Shown here piece by piece: positions 55,648 to 63,848 of a stretch of 64,000 bases of DNA. How positions within the stretch are numbered: the first letter of the stretch is position 1; each line of letters opens with the position of its first letter. The position numbers and the translations under genes were made by a program. The notes under the pieces are model-generated. The model made no database searches. It had not been told where the DNA came from and was given only the letters and a program-made list of their open reading frames with translations. This DNA is from Paraburkholderia phytofirmans PsJN (GTDB taxonomy: Bacteria > Pseudomonadota > Gammaproteobacteria > Burkholderiales > Burkholderiaceae), in contig NC_010681.1 of NCBI RefSeq assembly GCF_000020125.1, positions 3,038,001 to 3,102,000 on the forward strand, in the 5' to 3' direction.

Positions 55648-55680
55648 TTTCCATGGAAACCACAATGATTTCCATGGAAG
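55648..55680. promoter_or_regulatory. Paired MarR operator candidate
   Basis: TTTCCATGGAAA (55648-55659) is a perfect 12-bp palindrome. TTTCCATGGAAG (55669-55680) repeats it with a perfect TTCCATGGAA core. The centres are 21 bp apart, two DNA turns, so two dimers would sit on the same face just upstream of the MarR start at 55706. Confidence 0.65.
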
Positions 55681-55705
55681 CCAATCATTAGCCGAGGTAA
55701 AGGTC

Positions 55706-56179
55706 ATGCGCAATCAGAAGAAAGGGGTACCGTCCTCGCCTGCCCTCGAAACGCATCTGGGTTATTGGCTGAGACTCGTATCCAATCATGTCTCAGGCAA
55801 CTTCGCTCGTGCTTTGCAGGAACGCAGCGTGTCCGTGGCCGAATGGGTCGCGCTCAATCAGATTCAAAGATGGACGGACATGACGCCCGCGCAACTCGCC
55901 GACGCGATGGGCATGACGCGTGGCGCAATCTCGAAGGTGCTGGACAAGCTGCAAGAGAAGAAATGGATTTCGCGCGCGACGAGCGCGGAGGACAACCGCG
56001 TGCAGTTCCTTTCGCTGACTCCGCAGGGAAAACGCGCGCTGCCGGATCTAGCGTCGATTGCCGATGAAAATGACGACCACTTCTTTAGCGCGCTGGATGC
56101 CGATGAGCAGAGCACGCTTCGAAGCCTGTTGCGCAAGTTGGCGGAGTTGCACCGGATCAGCAACGTGCCGGTGGATTGA
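55706..56179 (+). CDS. MarR-family regulator
   Basis: This 157-residue winged-helix regulator has GYWLRLVSNHVSGNFARALQ, the recognition region MTPAQLADAMGMTRGAISKV and the wing ISRATSAEDNRVQFLSLTPQ. Start at 55706 follows GAGGTAAAG. It lies at the end of the pim-type operon and is preceded by its own pair of TTTCCATGGAAA palindromes, so it is likely autoregulated. Its other targets are not evident. Confidence 0.9.
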   Translation: MRNQKKGVPSSPALETHLGYWLRLVSNHVSGNFARALQERSVSVAEWVALNQIQRWTDMTPAQLADAMGMTRGAISKVLDKLQEKKWISRATSAEDNRVQFLSLTPQGKRALPDLASIADENDDHFFSALDADEQSTLRSLLRKLAELHRISNVPVD

Positions 56180-56302
56180 GGACTCGCAAGCTCCAGCGAG
56201 ATTGTTGCTAACCAGCGTGCGCTCAATGATGGGGCGTTGCACGCTTAAGGCGGTCTGCCGGCATTCCGTTCGCCGTCCCGTCAGTCATTCGCTCAAGCGA
56301 AC

Positions 56303-56779
56303 TCACTCCGGCGCATCCATCCCCGATTGCAGATAGTTCTGGATGCCGACCTTGTCGATCAACTCAAGATTCGTCTCGAGCCAGTCGATATGTTCCTCGG
56401 TGTCGTCGAGAATATGGGTCAAAATCTCCCGCGAGATGAAGTCGCGGACCGACTCGCAATAGACGATGGCCTCCTTGCAGGTGGCCTGCGACATCTGCTC
56501 CAGCTTCAGATCGCACTCCATGATCTCTTTGGTTTCTTCGCCGATCAGCAGCTTATGGAGGTCTTGCAGATTCGGCAGGCCGTTCAGCAGGAAGATGCGC
56601 TCGATCAGCAGATCCGCATGCTTCATCTCGCCGATGGATTCGTCATACTCATGCTTGCCGAGCTTATCGAGCCCCCAGTGCTTGTACATGCGGGCATGCA
56701 GGAAATACTGGTTGATCGCGGAGAGTTCGTTCTTCAGTTGCGCGTTCAGGTATTCCAGGACCTTTGGGTCGCCTTGCAT
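56303..56779 (-). CDS. bfr: Bacterioferritin
   Basis: This 158-residue iron-storage protein assembles into a 24-mer. It starts [20 protein letters not shown] after AGGGAGG. The heme ligand Met52 and ferroxidase ligands Glu18, Glu51, His54, Glu94 and His130 are present. By ungapped alignment the residue at E. coli position 127 (usually Glu) is Thr, next to Glu128/Glu129. It ends [13 protein letters not shown] Fur-box-like site lies 155 bp upstream; no adjacent intact bfd gene is visible. Confidence 0.95.
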   Translation of the reverse strand: MQGDPKVLEYLNAQLKNELSAINQYFLHARMYKHWGLDKLGKHEYDESIGEMKHADLLIERIFLLNGLPNLQDLHKLLIGEETKEIMECDLKLEQMSQATCKEAIVYCESVRDFISREILTHILDDTEEHIDWLETNLELIDKVGIQNYLQSGMDAPE

Positions 56780-57486
56780 GTTACCTCCCTGTTTCGTGTG
56801 CGAAGACCCCGGCGCCGGCGAAAGATAATGGATCGGGCCGGCTCCTCGGTGGCATTGCACCAGCACGGAACCTGCCTCACGGTTTATATTTTTTAGCCGT
56901 CATCCCAGCATAGCGCATCGAGTCGGCAAGGCAAAAAATGATAATCGTTCTCATATGTCTGACGACGAGCTTACGTCGGCGGGGACGACTTGCTGCAAGC
57001 GCCATGCCACAGGCCGCGCGGGTTTTCCGCCACAACGACGACAGCCGACGCGGTTCGCGCAATGCGCTCGGGATTTGATAGTGCGCCGCAAAACTCCTGG
57101 CCTCGGCAAACGCCCGCGACCCGGCCATCGACGGCGGGGTCGCTGAGCCGCCGAAAAGGCGGCACGACACTAGATACAGTGCTTGGCTCGCCTCGATAAA
57201 CGACTAGTATGGTTTGGTGAGCACGCTCCTCGGACCTCGGGGAATACAGCATGGCTCGCGACTCATCTGTCGCACAGACCCGGCACAGGATTGCGCCCTG
57301 ATGCCCGCTCCCGACGCACGTTAATGCGGTGCGTCATGACTTGAACGCGCCCGCTTCCTCACGCCGCGTAAAAACCTGTTTGCACGCTGCAACGCAAATG
57401 CGTTCGCCGTCGACAAGACGCCGGACCGTCTCTTGTGTTCGAGCGATCGACGAAACGATACCTGTCCGGCGCGAAGGAGCGACAAA
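56780..57486. other. 707-bp intergenic region between bfr and the Rieske-P450 gene
   Basis: I find no convincing gene here. It holds the Fur-box-like site, a possible bfr promoter, and an inverted repeat GACGCAC (57313-57319) / GTGCGTC (57329-57335) about 150 bp upstream of the P450 fusion. Short frames on both strands are arginine-rich and unconserved in appearance. Confidence 0.5.
56934..56952. promoter_or_regulatory. Fur-box-like site
   Basis: AAAAATGATAATCGTTCTC matches the 19-bp Fur consensus GATAATGATAATCATTATC at 15 positions. On the minus strand it is followed at once by TTGCCT, 16 bp, TATGCT, a plausible bfr promoter. Confidence 0.5.
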
Positions 57487-59286
57487 ATGAACGCGAGTCT
57501 TCAGGCAGTGCGTTCGGGTTCCCCGGACACGGTAGTGATAGCGCGCACGAAAGAACTCGCGGACGACGGCATCAAGGCGGCGAACATCGACGGCATCGAT
57601 TTGATCGTTCTTCGCCACGGCAACGCCATTTCGATTTTTCAGGGCCGCTGCCCGCATCAAGGCACGCTCCTGTCTGAAGGAACAGTAAAAGATGGCGTGC
57701 TCGCCTGCCGCGCACACGGTTGGCAGTTCGACTGCTCGTCAGGCTGCAAGCAAGGGCCAAGTAGTTCGAATCTGAAGCGCTTCGACGCAATCGTCGAGAA
57801 CGGCGAAGTTAAAGTCGATCGCAACGAAGTGCGCGCATGGAATGCGCAGCGCCCTGCCCCGGCAGTGATAATGCCGTGCCGCGAATCTGCCGTGAGATCG
57901 CTTGCCCAGCTCCCTGGCCCCAAGCGCGTTTCGTTTCTCGGCAATACGTTGCAACTACGTCCCGAGAAGCTGCACCTCGTACTCGAAGAGTGGTGCAGGG
58001 AATTCGGCCCCGTGTACACGTTCCGATTGATCGGCCGCCCATTCGTCGCGATCGCCGATCCCATTCTCATCAGTCAGGTGTTGCGCGATCGCCCTGGCGC
58101 GTATCGCCGCTGGAACGTGATCGAAACCGTTGCGCGCGAGTTGGGCATCAACGGCGTTTTCTCCATGGAAGGCGATGCCTGGCGACGGCAACGGCAACTC
58201 GTCGCCAAGGCGCTAGACCCTCTGCATCTGCGTGCCTTCTTTCCGTTGCTCTGCGAAATGACACGTCGATTGCTGCAACGCTGGGAGAAAGCGGAGCGCG
58301 AGCGGCAAATCATCGATATCCAGAAAGACCTGATGCGATACACGGTGGACGTCACCACCAATCTCGCGTTTGGATATGACATGGATACCATCGAAAGCGA
58401 GGGCGACGTGATCCAGCGTCATCTCGAAGTCGTGTTCCCGATGATCAACCGGCGGATCAATGCGCCCTTCCCTTATTGGCATTACGTCAAGCTAGCCGCA
58501 GACAAGACGCTGGATCGCGCCTTGATTGCGGTTCAGGCGCTCACGAAGGACCTCATCGCCGCCAACCGCGCGCGCCTCGCGCAGCGCCCGGAAACGGACA
58601 CGATGCCCACGAATCTGCTCGAGGCGTTGCTCATGGCGCAACACGATGGAGAAGCGCCGCTGACAGACGATGAAGTACTGGCCAATGTGTTCACCATCCT
58701 GTTGGCCGGACAGGACACGACGGCGAACACGATCGCCTGGGTGGCGTACTTCATTGCGTCTTTACCAGACGTCCAGCGAAAAATGCAGGAAGAAGTCGAT
58801 GCCGTTATCGGATCCGCAGCCATGCTCGAAGATTTTGACGCCGGAGACGCGCTCCTCTATGTGAACGCGGTCATCAGCGAGTCCATGCGGCTCAAATCGG
58901 TGACGCCCGTTCTTGCAGTCGAGCCGAATTACGACGTGCAAGTGGGCGACATTGCGATCCCGAAGGGCGCGGTGCTGTCGCTATTGACGCGCGAGGCAGG
59001 GCTGCAGCAAGGCGGCCATTCGGCGCCCGACGTATTCGATCCGGCCCGCTGGCTCACCGGCGAAAGTGCCGCCAGCCATCATCGAGCGGGGTTCATGCCG
59101 TTCGGCTCCGGACCTCGCCTCTGTCCGGGACGCAGCCTCGCCTTGATGGAAGTGAGATCAGCAGTCGCCATGCTGTGCCGCAACTTCGATCTGCTGCTGG
59201 TCGACAACGCGTCCGAGGTGGAGGAAGTGTTCGCGTTTTCGATGGTGCCGCGAAACCTGCGCATCGAATTGCGTCGACGCGGTTAG
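57487..59286 (+). CDS. Rieske [2Fe-2S] ferredoxin - cytochrome P450 fusion protein
   Basis: This is one 599-residue frame with two complete redox modules. Residues 1-118 are a Rieske ferredoxin: cluster ligands C55-P-H57 in GRCPHQGTLLSEG and C74-R-A-H77 in LACRAHGWQFDC. Residues about 141-599 are a P450. It starts QLPGPKRVSFLGN and has the C-helix W232xxxR236 and the I-helix AGQDTTAN (407-414). The ExxR pair is E465/R468, and the heme loop FGSGPRLCPG has Cys546. A roughly 22-residue linker joins them. Start at 57487 gives MNASLQAVRSGSPDTVVIAR. There is no signal peptide or membrane anchor. The Rieske part probably delivers electrons to the heme in cis; a separate reductase would still be needed and none is adjacent. 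Substrate unknown. Confidence 0.93.
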   Translation: MNASLQAVRSGSPDTVVIARTKELADDGIKAANIDGIDLIVLRHGNAISIFQGRCPHQGTLLSEGTVKDGVLACRAHGWQFDCSSGCKQGPSSSNLKRFDAIVENGEVKVDRNEVRAWNAQRPAPAVIMPCRESAVRSLAQLPGPKRVSFLGNTLQLRPEKLHLVLEEWCREFGPVYTFRLIGRPFVAIADPILISQVLRDRPGAYRRWNVIETVARELGINGVFSMEGDAWRRQRQLVAKALDPLHLRAFFPLLCEMTRRLLQRWEKAERERQIIDIQKDLMRYTVDVTTNLAFGYDMDTIESEGDVIQRHLEVVFPMINRRINAPFPYWHYVKLAADKTLDRALIAVQALTKDLIAANRARLAQRPETDTMPTNLLEALLMAQHDGEAPLTDDEVLANVFTILLAGQDTTANTIAWVAYFIASLPDVQRKMQEEVDAVIGSAAMLEDFDAGDALLYVNAVISESMRLKSVTPVLAVEPNYDVQVGDIAIPKGAVLSLLTREAGLQQGGHSAPDVFDPARWLTGESAASHHRAGFMPFGSGPRLCPGRSLALMEVRSAVAMLCRNFDLLLVDNASEVEEVFAFSMVPRNLRIELRRRG

Positions 59287-59324
59287 TCGAGAATAGAAGA
59301 CGGAAACCGAGTTGAACCGCATGC

Positions 59325-60623
59325 TTATGAAAGTGCGTCCAGCAACGCATACCACGCCACCCCCGCGCTGATATAAAACCGCTGCAACGCATGCAACGGA
59401 ACCGGCTCGATCGGCGTCGGCGGGAGCGGCAAGCCCTTCGCCGCCCCTCCAAGATACGCAGCCAGGTGCTTGCCTAACGTCGTCGCCATCGCGATGCCGC
59501 GTCCGTTGTAACCGAGCGCGATAGTCATACCTTTCGCTGGCATATGCACGTGCGGCAAGAAGTTGCGCGTAATGGCGATGCGGCCCGCCCAGCGGAATTC
59601 GTATTCGGTGCCCCTCAGTTGCGGAAACATCAACTGAGCGGCTCGCTCGAGATGCGCCCAATCCGCCGCGTTGCGAGGCTCGCGAAACGGACCGCGTCCG
59701 CCCATCAGCAAACGTCCATCCGCGTCCTTGCGAAAGTACAGCAGCAGCCGCCGCGAATCGGACGCCACTTCTCCGCCCGCCAGAATCGTTGCGCCGACAT
59801 CGTCCGCCAGCGGCTTCGTCGCGACAATGAAGCTGTTTGCCGCGATCACCGATTGCGCCAGTCGCGGCCAGAGTCCGTCGGTATAGCCGTTGGTGGCGAG
59901 CAGCACCTGTTTCGACTCGATGACCGGACCGTGCGCCGTGCGAATGCGCCATCCGTTCGCGCCGCGCTCGATGCCCGCGGCGCGAGTCCCGCCATGAATC
60001 TGCGCGCCCGCTGCTTGCGCCGCGCGCGCAAGGCCGCGTGCATAACTCAGCGGTTGCACGCTGCCCGCACGCCGATCGACCCAGCCGCCGACAAACGCGT
60101 CAGTGCCGAGCCGTTTCGATACCTGCGCACGGTCGAGCAACTCGACCGGCGCGCCACGCGCTTCCCACTGTCCCGCGCGAGCGTACAGCGTCTTCAGCAG
60201 CTTGTGCGAATGGGTCGGCTGAATCCAGCCCGCGCGCGTTGCATCGCAGCGAATGCCGTGGCGCGCGACCAGATCGAAAACCGTATCCGCAGCACCGCCC
60301 GCCATTTGCACGAGCGCGTTGCCATCGCGCGGACCATAGCGTCGGATGAGTTCATCGGGATCGTATTTCAGGCCGGGAATGACCTGGCCGCCATTGCGGC
60401 CGGACGCTCCCCAGCCGGGCTCGTTGGCGTCGATCACGCAGACGCGCAAGCCCTGCTCCGCCAGATGCAACGCCGTCGACAAACCGGTATAGCCGGCGCC
60501 GACGATCGCCACGTCCACGACCGTCGAGTTATCGAGTGGAGGCGTTACCACCGCGGGTTCCGCTGTCGCCGCCCACAGCGAGGGCGGCAACGGCTTTGCA
60601 ACTTCAACTTCAACCAGGCTCAT
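59325..60623 (-). CDS. FAD-dependent amine/D-amino-acid oxidase (DadA/PuuB-like)
   Basis: This 432-residue DAO-family flavoprotein has VVDVAIVGAGYTGLSTALHL (FAD), GASGRNGGQVIPGLKYDPDE, LLATNGYTDGLWPRLAQSVI and GLGYNGRG-like IALGYNGRGIAMATTLGKHL. The GRNGGQ and GYNGRG signatures are typical of gamma-glutamylputrescine oxidase (PuuB)-like and related amine oxidases. ATG at 60623 is 8 bp after the ABC ATPase stop, so it is the last gene of the transporter operon. The substrate is therefore likely the amine or amino acid imported by it. Confidence 0.88.
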   Translation of the reverse strand: MSLVEVEVAKPLPPSLWAATAEPAVVTPPLDNSTVVDVAIVGAGYTGLSTALHLAEQGLRVCVIDANEPGWGASGRNGGQVIPGLKYDPDELIRRYGPRDGNALVQMAGGAADTVFDLVARHGIRCDATRAGWIQPTHSHKLLKTLYARAGQWEARGAPVELLDRAQVSKRLGTDAFVGGWVDRRAGSVQPLSYARGLARAAQAAGAQIHGGTRAAGIERGANGWRIRTAHGPVIESKQVLLATNGYTDGLWPRLAQSVIAANSFIVATKPLADDVGATILAGGEVASDSRRLLLYFRKDADGRLLMGGRGPFREPRNAADWAHLERAAQLMFPQLRGTEYEFRWAGRIAITRNFLPHVHMPAKGMTIALGYNGRGIAMATTLGKHLAAYLGGAAKGLPLPPTPIEPVPLHALQRFYISAGVAWYALLDALS

Positions 60624-60631
60624 GATGGTCT

Positions 60632-61378
60632 TCAAATCCGGGGCGCTTCGGACAGCGCAGGCATCTTGCCGAGAAACTCGCGCGTGCGGGCATGGCGCGG
60701 ACGGTCGAACAACTCGGCCGCGCTGCCTTCTTCATGGATCGCGCCGTCGTGAAGAAAACACACACGGTCGGCCACTTCGCGCGCAAACGCCATTTCATGC
60801 GTGACGACGATCATCGTCATGCCGTCGTCGGCCAGTTGGCGCATCACGCCGAGCACTTCACCAACCAGCTCCGGGTCGAGCGCCGAGGTGGGTTCGTCGA
60901 AGAGAATCGCTTTGGGCTCCATGGCCAGCGCTCGCGCGATCGCCACGCGCTGCTGCTGTCCGCCCGACAGTTCCGCCGGATGCGCGTTCATACGATGCGC
61001 AAGCCCGACCTTGTCGAGCAGGTGCCGCGCGCGCTCGCGTGCCTGAGCGCGCGCTTGCTTCTTCACGAACACGGGACCCTCGAACACGTTTTCAAGCGCC
61101 GTGCGATGCGGAAACAGATTGAAACGCTGGAACACCATGCCGACCTGCGCGCGCAGTTCGTGGATCTGTTTCGATTTGGCATCGACGGTGCGACCCTCGA
61201 CGGTGATCTCTCCGGCGTCATGCCGTTCCAGCCCGTTGATACAGCGTAATAGCGTGGATTTGCCCGAGCCCGATGGGCCGATCAGACAGACCACCTGGCC
61301 GCGTTCCACATTTAGACTGACGCCTTTCAGCACGTGCTGATCGTGAAATCGCTTGTGAATCGAGTCGACCTTGATCAT
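60632..61378 (-). CDS. Polar amino-acid ABC transporter ATP-binding protein
   Basis: This 248-residue ATPase of the GlnQ/HisP type has Walker A LIGPSGSGKSTLLRCINGLE, Q-loop MVFQRFNLFPHRTALENV, signature AELSGGQQQRVAIARALAME, Walker B AILFDEPTSALDPE and the switch His in IVVTHEMAFAREVADRV. Starts in an ATGA overlap with the permease gene (61375-61378). Energises import with the permease and binding protein of this operon. Confidence 0.94.
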   Translation of the reverse strand: MIKVDSIHKRFHDQHVLKGVSLNVERGQVVCLIGPSGSGKSTLLRCINGLERHDAGEITVEGRTVDAKSKQIHELRAQVGMVFQRFNLFPHRTALENVFEGPVFVKKQARAQARERARHLLDKVGLAHRMNAHPAELSGGQQQRVAIARALAMEPKAILFDEPTSALDPELVGEVLGVMRQLADDGMTMIVVTHEMAFAREVADRVCFLHDGAIHEEGSAAELFDRPRHARTREFLGKMPALSEAPRI

Positions 61379-62031
61379 CGTTTTCCCTTCAGTCCAAGGC
61401 GGCGTTCGAGCCGCCGCAATCCATAGACGAGCGGCAGGCTGAGTCCGAGATAAAGCAGCGCGACCAGCGTGAAAACCGTCATGTTCTGAAACGTGGACGA
61501 TGCAATGAGCTGCCCGGCACGCGTCATTTCGGCAACCGTGATGGTCGAGGCGAGCGACGAATCCTTCAGCATCATCACGAGCGTGTTGCCGTACGGTGGC
61601 AACGCGATCCGGAACGCTTGCGGCAACACCACGCGCCGCATGATCATCGCGCCGCGCATGCCGATGGACTGCGCCGCTTCGATCTGCCCGTGATCGATCG
61701 CCTGAATGCCCGCGCGGAAGTTCTCCGCCTGATACACCGAGTACGCAATACCGAGGCCGATAAACCCGGCCTGGAAGGCGGACAACTGCACGCCGAGATC
61801 GGGCAGCACAAAGTAGATATAGAAGAGCTGAACGATGATCGGCAGTCCGCGAATCACGTTGATGAAAGTAGCGGCCGCGTTCGACACGACGCGGTTGTCG
61901 GACACGCGCATCAGCGCGAGCAGCAACCCGAGCACGGTGCTCAGAACGAACGAGCAGAAAGTAATCTCGATCGTGACGACCGCGCCTTTCAGCAGGATCG
62001 GCAGGAATTCAACGGCGTTCTGGAAGAACAT
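61375..62031 (-). CDS. Polar amino-acid ABC transporter permease
   Basis: This 218-residue HisM/GlnP-type inner-membrane protein begins MFFQNAVEFLPILLKGAVVT, with five predicted helices. The EAA loop is GQIEAAQSIGMRGAMIMRRV followed by VLPQAFRIALPPYGNTLVMM. It couples the binding protein to the ATPase. Only one permease gene is present, so it probably forms a homodimer. Confidence 0.93.
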   Translation of the reverse strand: MFFQNAVEFLPILLKGAVVTIEITFCSFVLSTVLGLLLALMRVSDNRVVSNAAATFINVIRGLPIIVQLFYIYFVLPDLGVQLSAFQAGFIGLGIAYSVYQAENFRAGIQAIDHGQIEAAQSIGMRGAMIMRRVVLPQAFRIALPPYGNTLVMMLKDSSLASTITVAEMTRAGQLIASSTFQNMTVFTLVALLYLGLSLPLVYGLRRLERRLGLKGKR

Positions 62032-62060
62032 GGCGGGCAGTCCTTATTCTGAAAACGGCG

Positions 62061-62825
62061 TCATTCCACCTGCCACTTCTTGACGATCTGCGTGAGCGTG
62101 CCGTCGGCCTTGATCTTTTTGATGCCGGCATTCAACTGCTCCAGCGTGGCCGTGTCGCCCTTGCGCACGACAAAGCACAACTGGCCTTTCACCGAAGGCT
62201 GATATCCGCTGACGAGGCGCAGTTGCGGATTCGGATTGTGCTGAAGCTGATAGGCAATGATCGGATGATCGCCGAAGCCCGCTTTGATACGGCCCAATGC
62301 GACGTCGCGCATGATGTCGGCGACCGAATCGTAAGTGCGGACTTCCTTGAAGATGCCCTTCTTGTTCAAGGCGTCGACGAACGCGGTGCCGACCTGCGCG
62401 CCGACGATCTCGCCCTTGAGATCGTCCATGGACGTGTACTGACCTTTGTCGTCGGCGCGAACGATCAGGCCTTCGCCGTACGAATAGACCGTATCGGAGA
62501 AATCGACGACCTGTTCGCGCGCTGGCGTCTTCAGCATGGCTGCTGAAATGATGTCGATCTTTTTGGTGGTCAGCGACGGAATCAGCGACGAGAACGTGGT
62601 CTGCTCGATCTTCACATCGAAGCCCGCCGCCTTGCCCGTTGCCGTGATCGCATCGACCAGCAGCCCCTGGATCGAATTGCTCTTCACGTCGAGAAAGGTG
62701 AACGGCACGCCGGTGGCCGTCGAACCGACCTCGTAGGTGGTGGCGGCAACCGACCAGGCCGGCGCGCCGGCGAGCAGCAATCCTGTTGCAAAGACACTAG
62801 CGAAGCGTTTGGCGAACTGGAACAT
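62061..62825 (-). CDS. Polar amino-acid ABC transporter periplasmic substrate-binding protein
   Basis: This 254-residue family 3 solute-binding protein has a signal peptide MFQFAKRFASVFATGLLLAG ending APAWSVAA. The mature lobe has DVKSNSIQGLLVDAITATGK, VDFSDTVYSYGEGLIVRADD and GEIVGAQVGTAFVDALNKKG, and ends TLTQIVKKWQVE. First gene of the operon, divergent from an IclR regulator. Start at 62825 follows GGAGA. Ligand unknown; the adjacent oxidase suggests an amine or unusual amino acid. Confidence 0.92.
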   Translation of the reverse strand: MFQFAKRFASVFATGLLLAGAPAWSVAATTYEVGSTATGVPFTFLDVKSNSIQGLLVDAITATGKAAGFDVKIEQTTFSSLIPSLTTKKIDIISAAMLKTPAREQVVDFSDTVYSYGEGLIVRADDKGQYTSMDDLKGEIVGAQVGTAFVDALNKKGIFKEVRTYDSVADIMRDVALGRIKAGFGDHPIIAYQLQHNPNPQLRLVSGYQPSVKGQLCFVVRKGDTATLEQLNAGIKKIKADGTLTQIVKKWQVE

Positions 62826-62924
62826 GAGTCTCTCCACGGAGTTGGCGAGGGCCGACAGGAATATCGGCCACCATCGGTCTAACTATGATATTCGAATCAA
62901 AAATATCGACTAACGGAAATTGCG

Positions 62925-62939
62925 TATCGATATTCGATA
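62925..62939. promoter_or_regulatory. IclR operator candidate
   Basis: TATCGATATTCGATA is a perfect palindrome (6-bp arms, 3-base centre). A related GATATTCGAATC lies at 62887-62898 and AATATCGAC at 62912-62920, all in the 154-bp gap between the transporter operon and the IclR gene. Confidence 0.55.
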
Positions 62940-62979
62940 TGCTAGTCTCGATGCTACGCCTAAACAATTGGGTAATTCC

Positions 62980-63804
62980 ATGACACGCAAGACGCCCGAC
63001 GCGCCGCCGGAAGCCTCTCCGGAACCGGATGAGACGCCGGATGCGCTGTTCAATCAGTCGCTGGAGAAGGGAATCGCGGTGCTACGCGCGTTCAGCGCGC
63101 AGCGCCGGTCGATGACGCTGCCCGAAGTCGCGGAAGCGACGTCGATTACCAAAAGCTCTGCGCAGCGCATGATCTACACGCTGGAGAAGCTCGGCTACGT
63201 GAGAAAGCATCCGCGTACGAAGCGGTATCAGCTCGCGCCGCGTGTGATGCAAATCGGTTTCAACTATCTTGCCGCCGACACGCTGATCGACGTCGCCAAC
63301 CCGTTTCTGTCCGAACTCACCAATGTCACCGGGGAGACCACCAATCTGACCGAGCCGGACGGCGTCGACATGGTCTACGTTGCACGCTTCGTCTGTACGA
63401 AGTTCGTGCCCATTCATATGCCGATAGGCAGCCGTATTCCGATGTACTGCACGGCGTCGGGGCGGGCTTATCTCGCGGCGCTGCCGGACGACGAGTCACG
63501 CGCGCTGCTGGTGGCCAGCGATCGCGTGACGCACACGCAGTACACCGTCACGGATCTCGAGGAGATCGGCACGCGTCTTGTGCTTGGGCGGCGCAATGGT
63601 TATGCGTCGAACCGCGAGGAGTTGTTTATCGGCGATATGACCATCGCGGCGGCGGTGCTCGACGGCGAGCGCCGCCCGGTCGGCGCGGTTCACGTCGTCG
63701 CGCCGACGAGCCGCTGGACGCTGGCGGACGCCGAAGCGCGGCTGGCGCCGGCGGTGATCGATTGCGCGCGTGGTATCAGTAGTTCGATCAGGACACTGGT
63801 TTGA
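62980..63804 (+). CDS. IclR-family regulator of the transporter-oxidase operon
   Basis: This 274-residue regulator has an acidic/Pro-rich leader (DAPPEASPEPDETPD), the winged HTH (LEKGIAVLRAFSAQRRSMTL, ATSITKSSAQRMIYTLEKLG) and the IclR effector domain (MPIGSRIPMYCTASGRAYLA, AAAVLDGERRPVGAVHVVAP). Start at 62980 (MTRKTPDAPPE) is chosen because the in-frame start at 62920 overlaps the operator palindrome. Divergent from the ABC transporter/oxidase operon, which it likely controls. Confidence 0.91.
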   Translation: MTRKTPDAPPEASPEPDETPDALFNQSLEKGIAVLRAFSAQRRSMTLPEVAEATSITKSSAQRMIYTLEKLGYVRKHPRTKRYQLAPRVMQIGFNYLAADTLIDVANPFLSELTNVTGETTNLTEPDGVDMVYVARFVCTKFVPIHMPIGSRIPMYCTASGRAYLAALPDDESRALLVASDRVTHTQYTVTDLEEIGTRLVLGRRNGYASNREELFIGDMTIAAAVLDGERRPVGAVHVVAPTSRWTLADAEARLAPAVIDCARGISSSIRTLV

Positions 63805-63848
63805 AATGACGTGTCGTGTGCGGCGCTTGGGGCTACGCTACAGAATGT

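Noticed and set aside
56939..57146. Possible decayed bacterioferritin-associated ferredoxin (bfd) after the Fur-like site
   Set aside because: One frame begins MIIVLIC and another has SDDEL and GTTCCKRH, vaguely like Bfd. The match needs a frameshift and a large deletion, and the start codon would lie inside the Fur site. Too weak to call.
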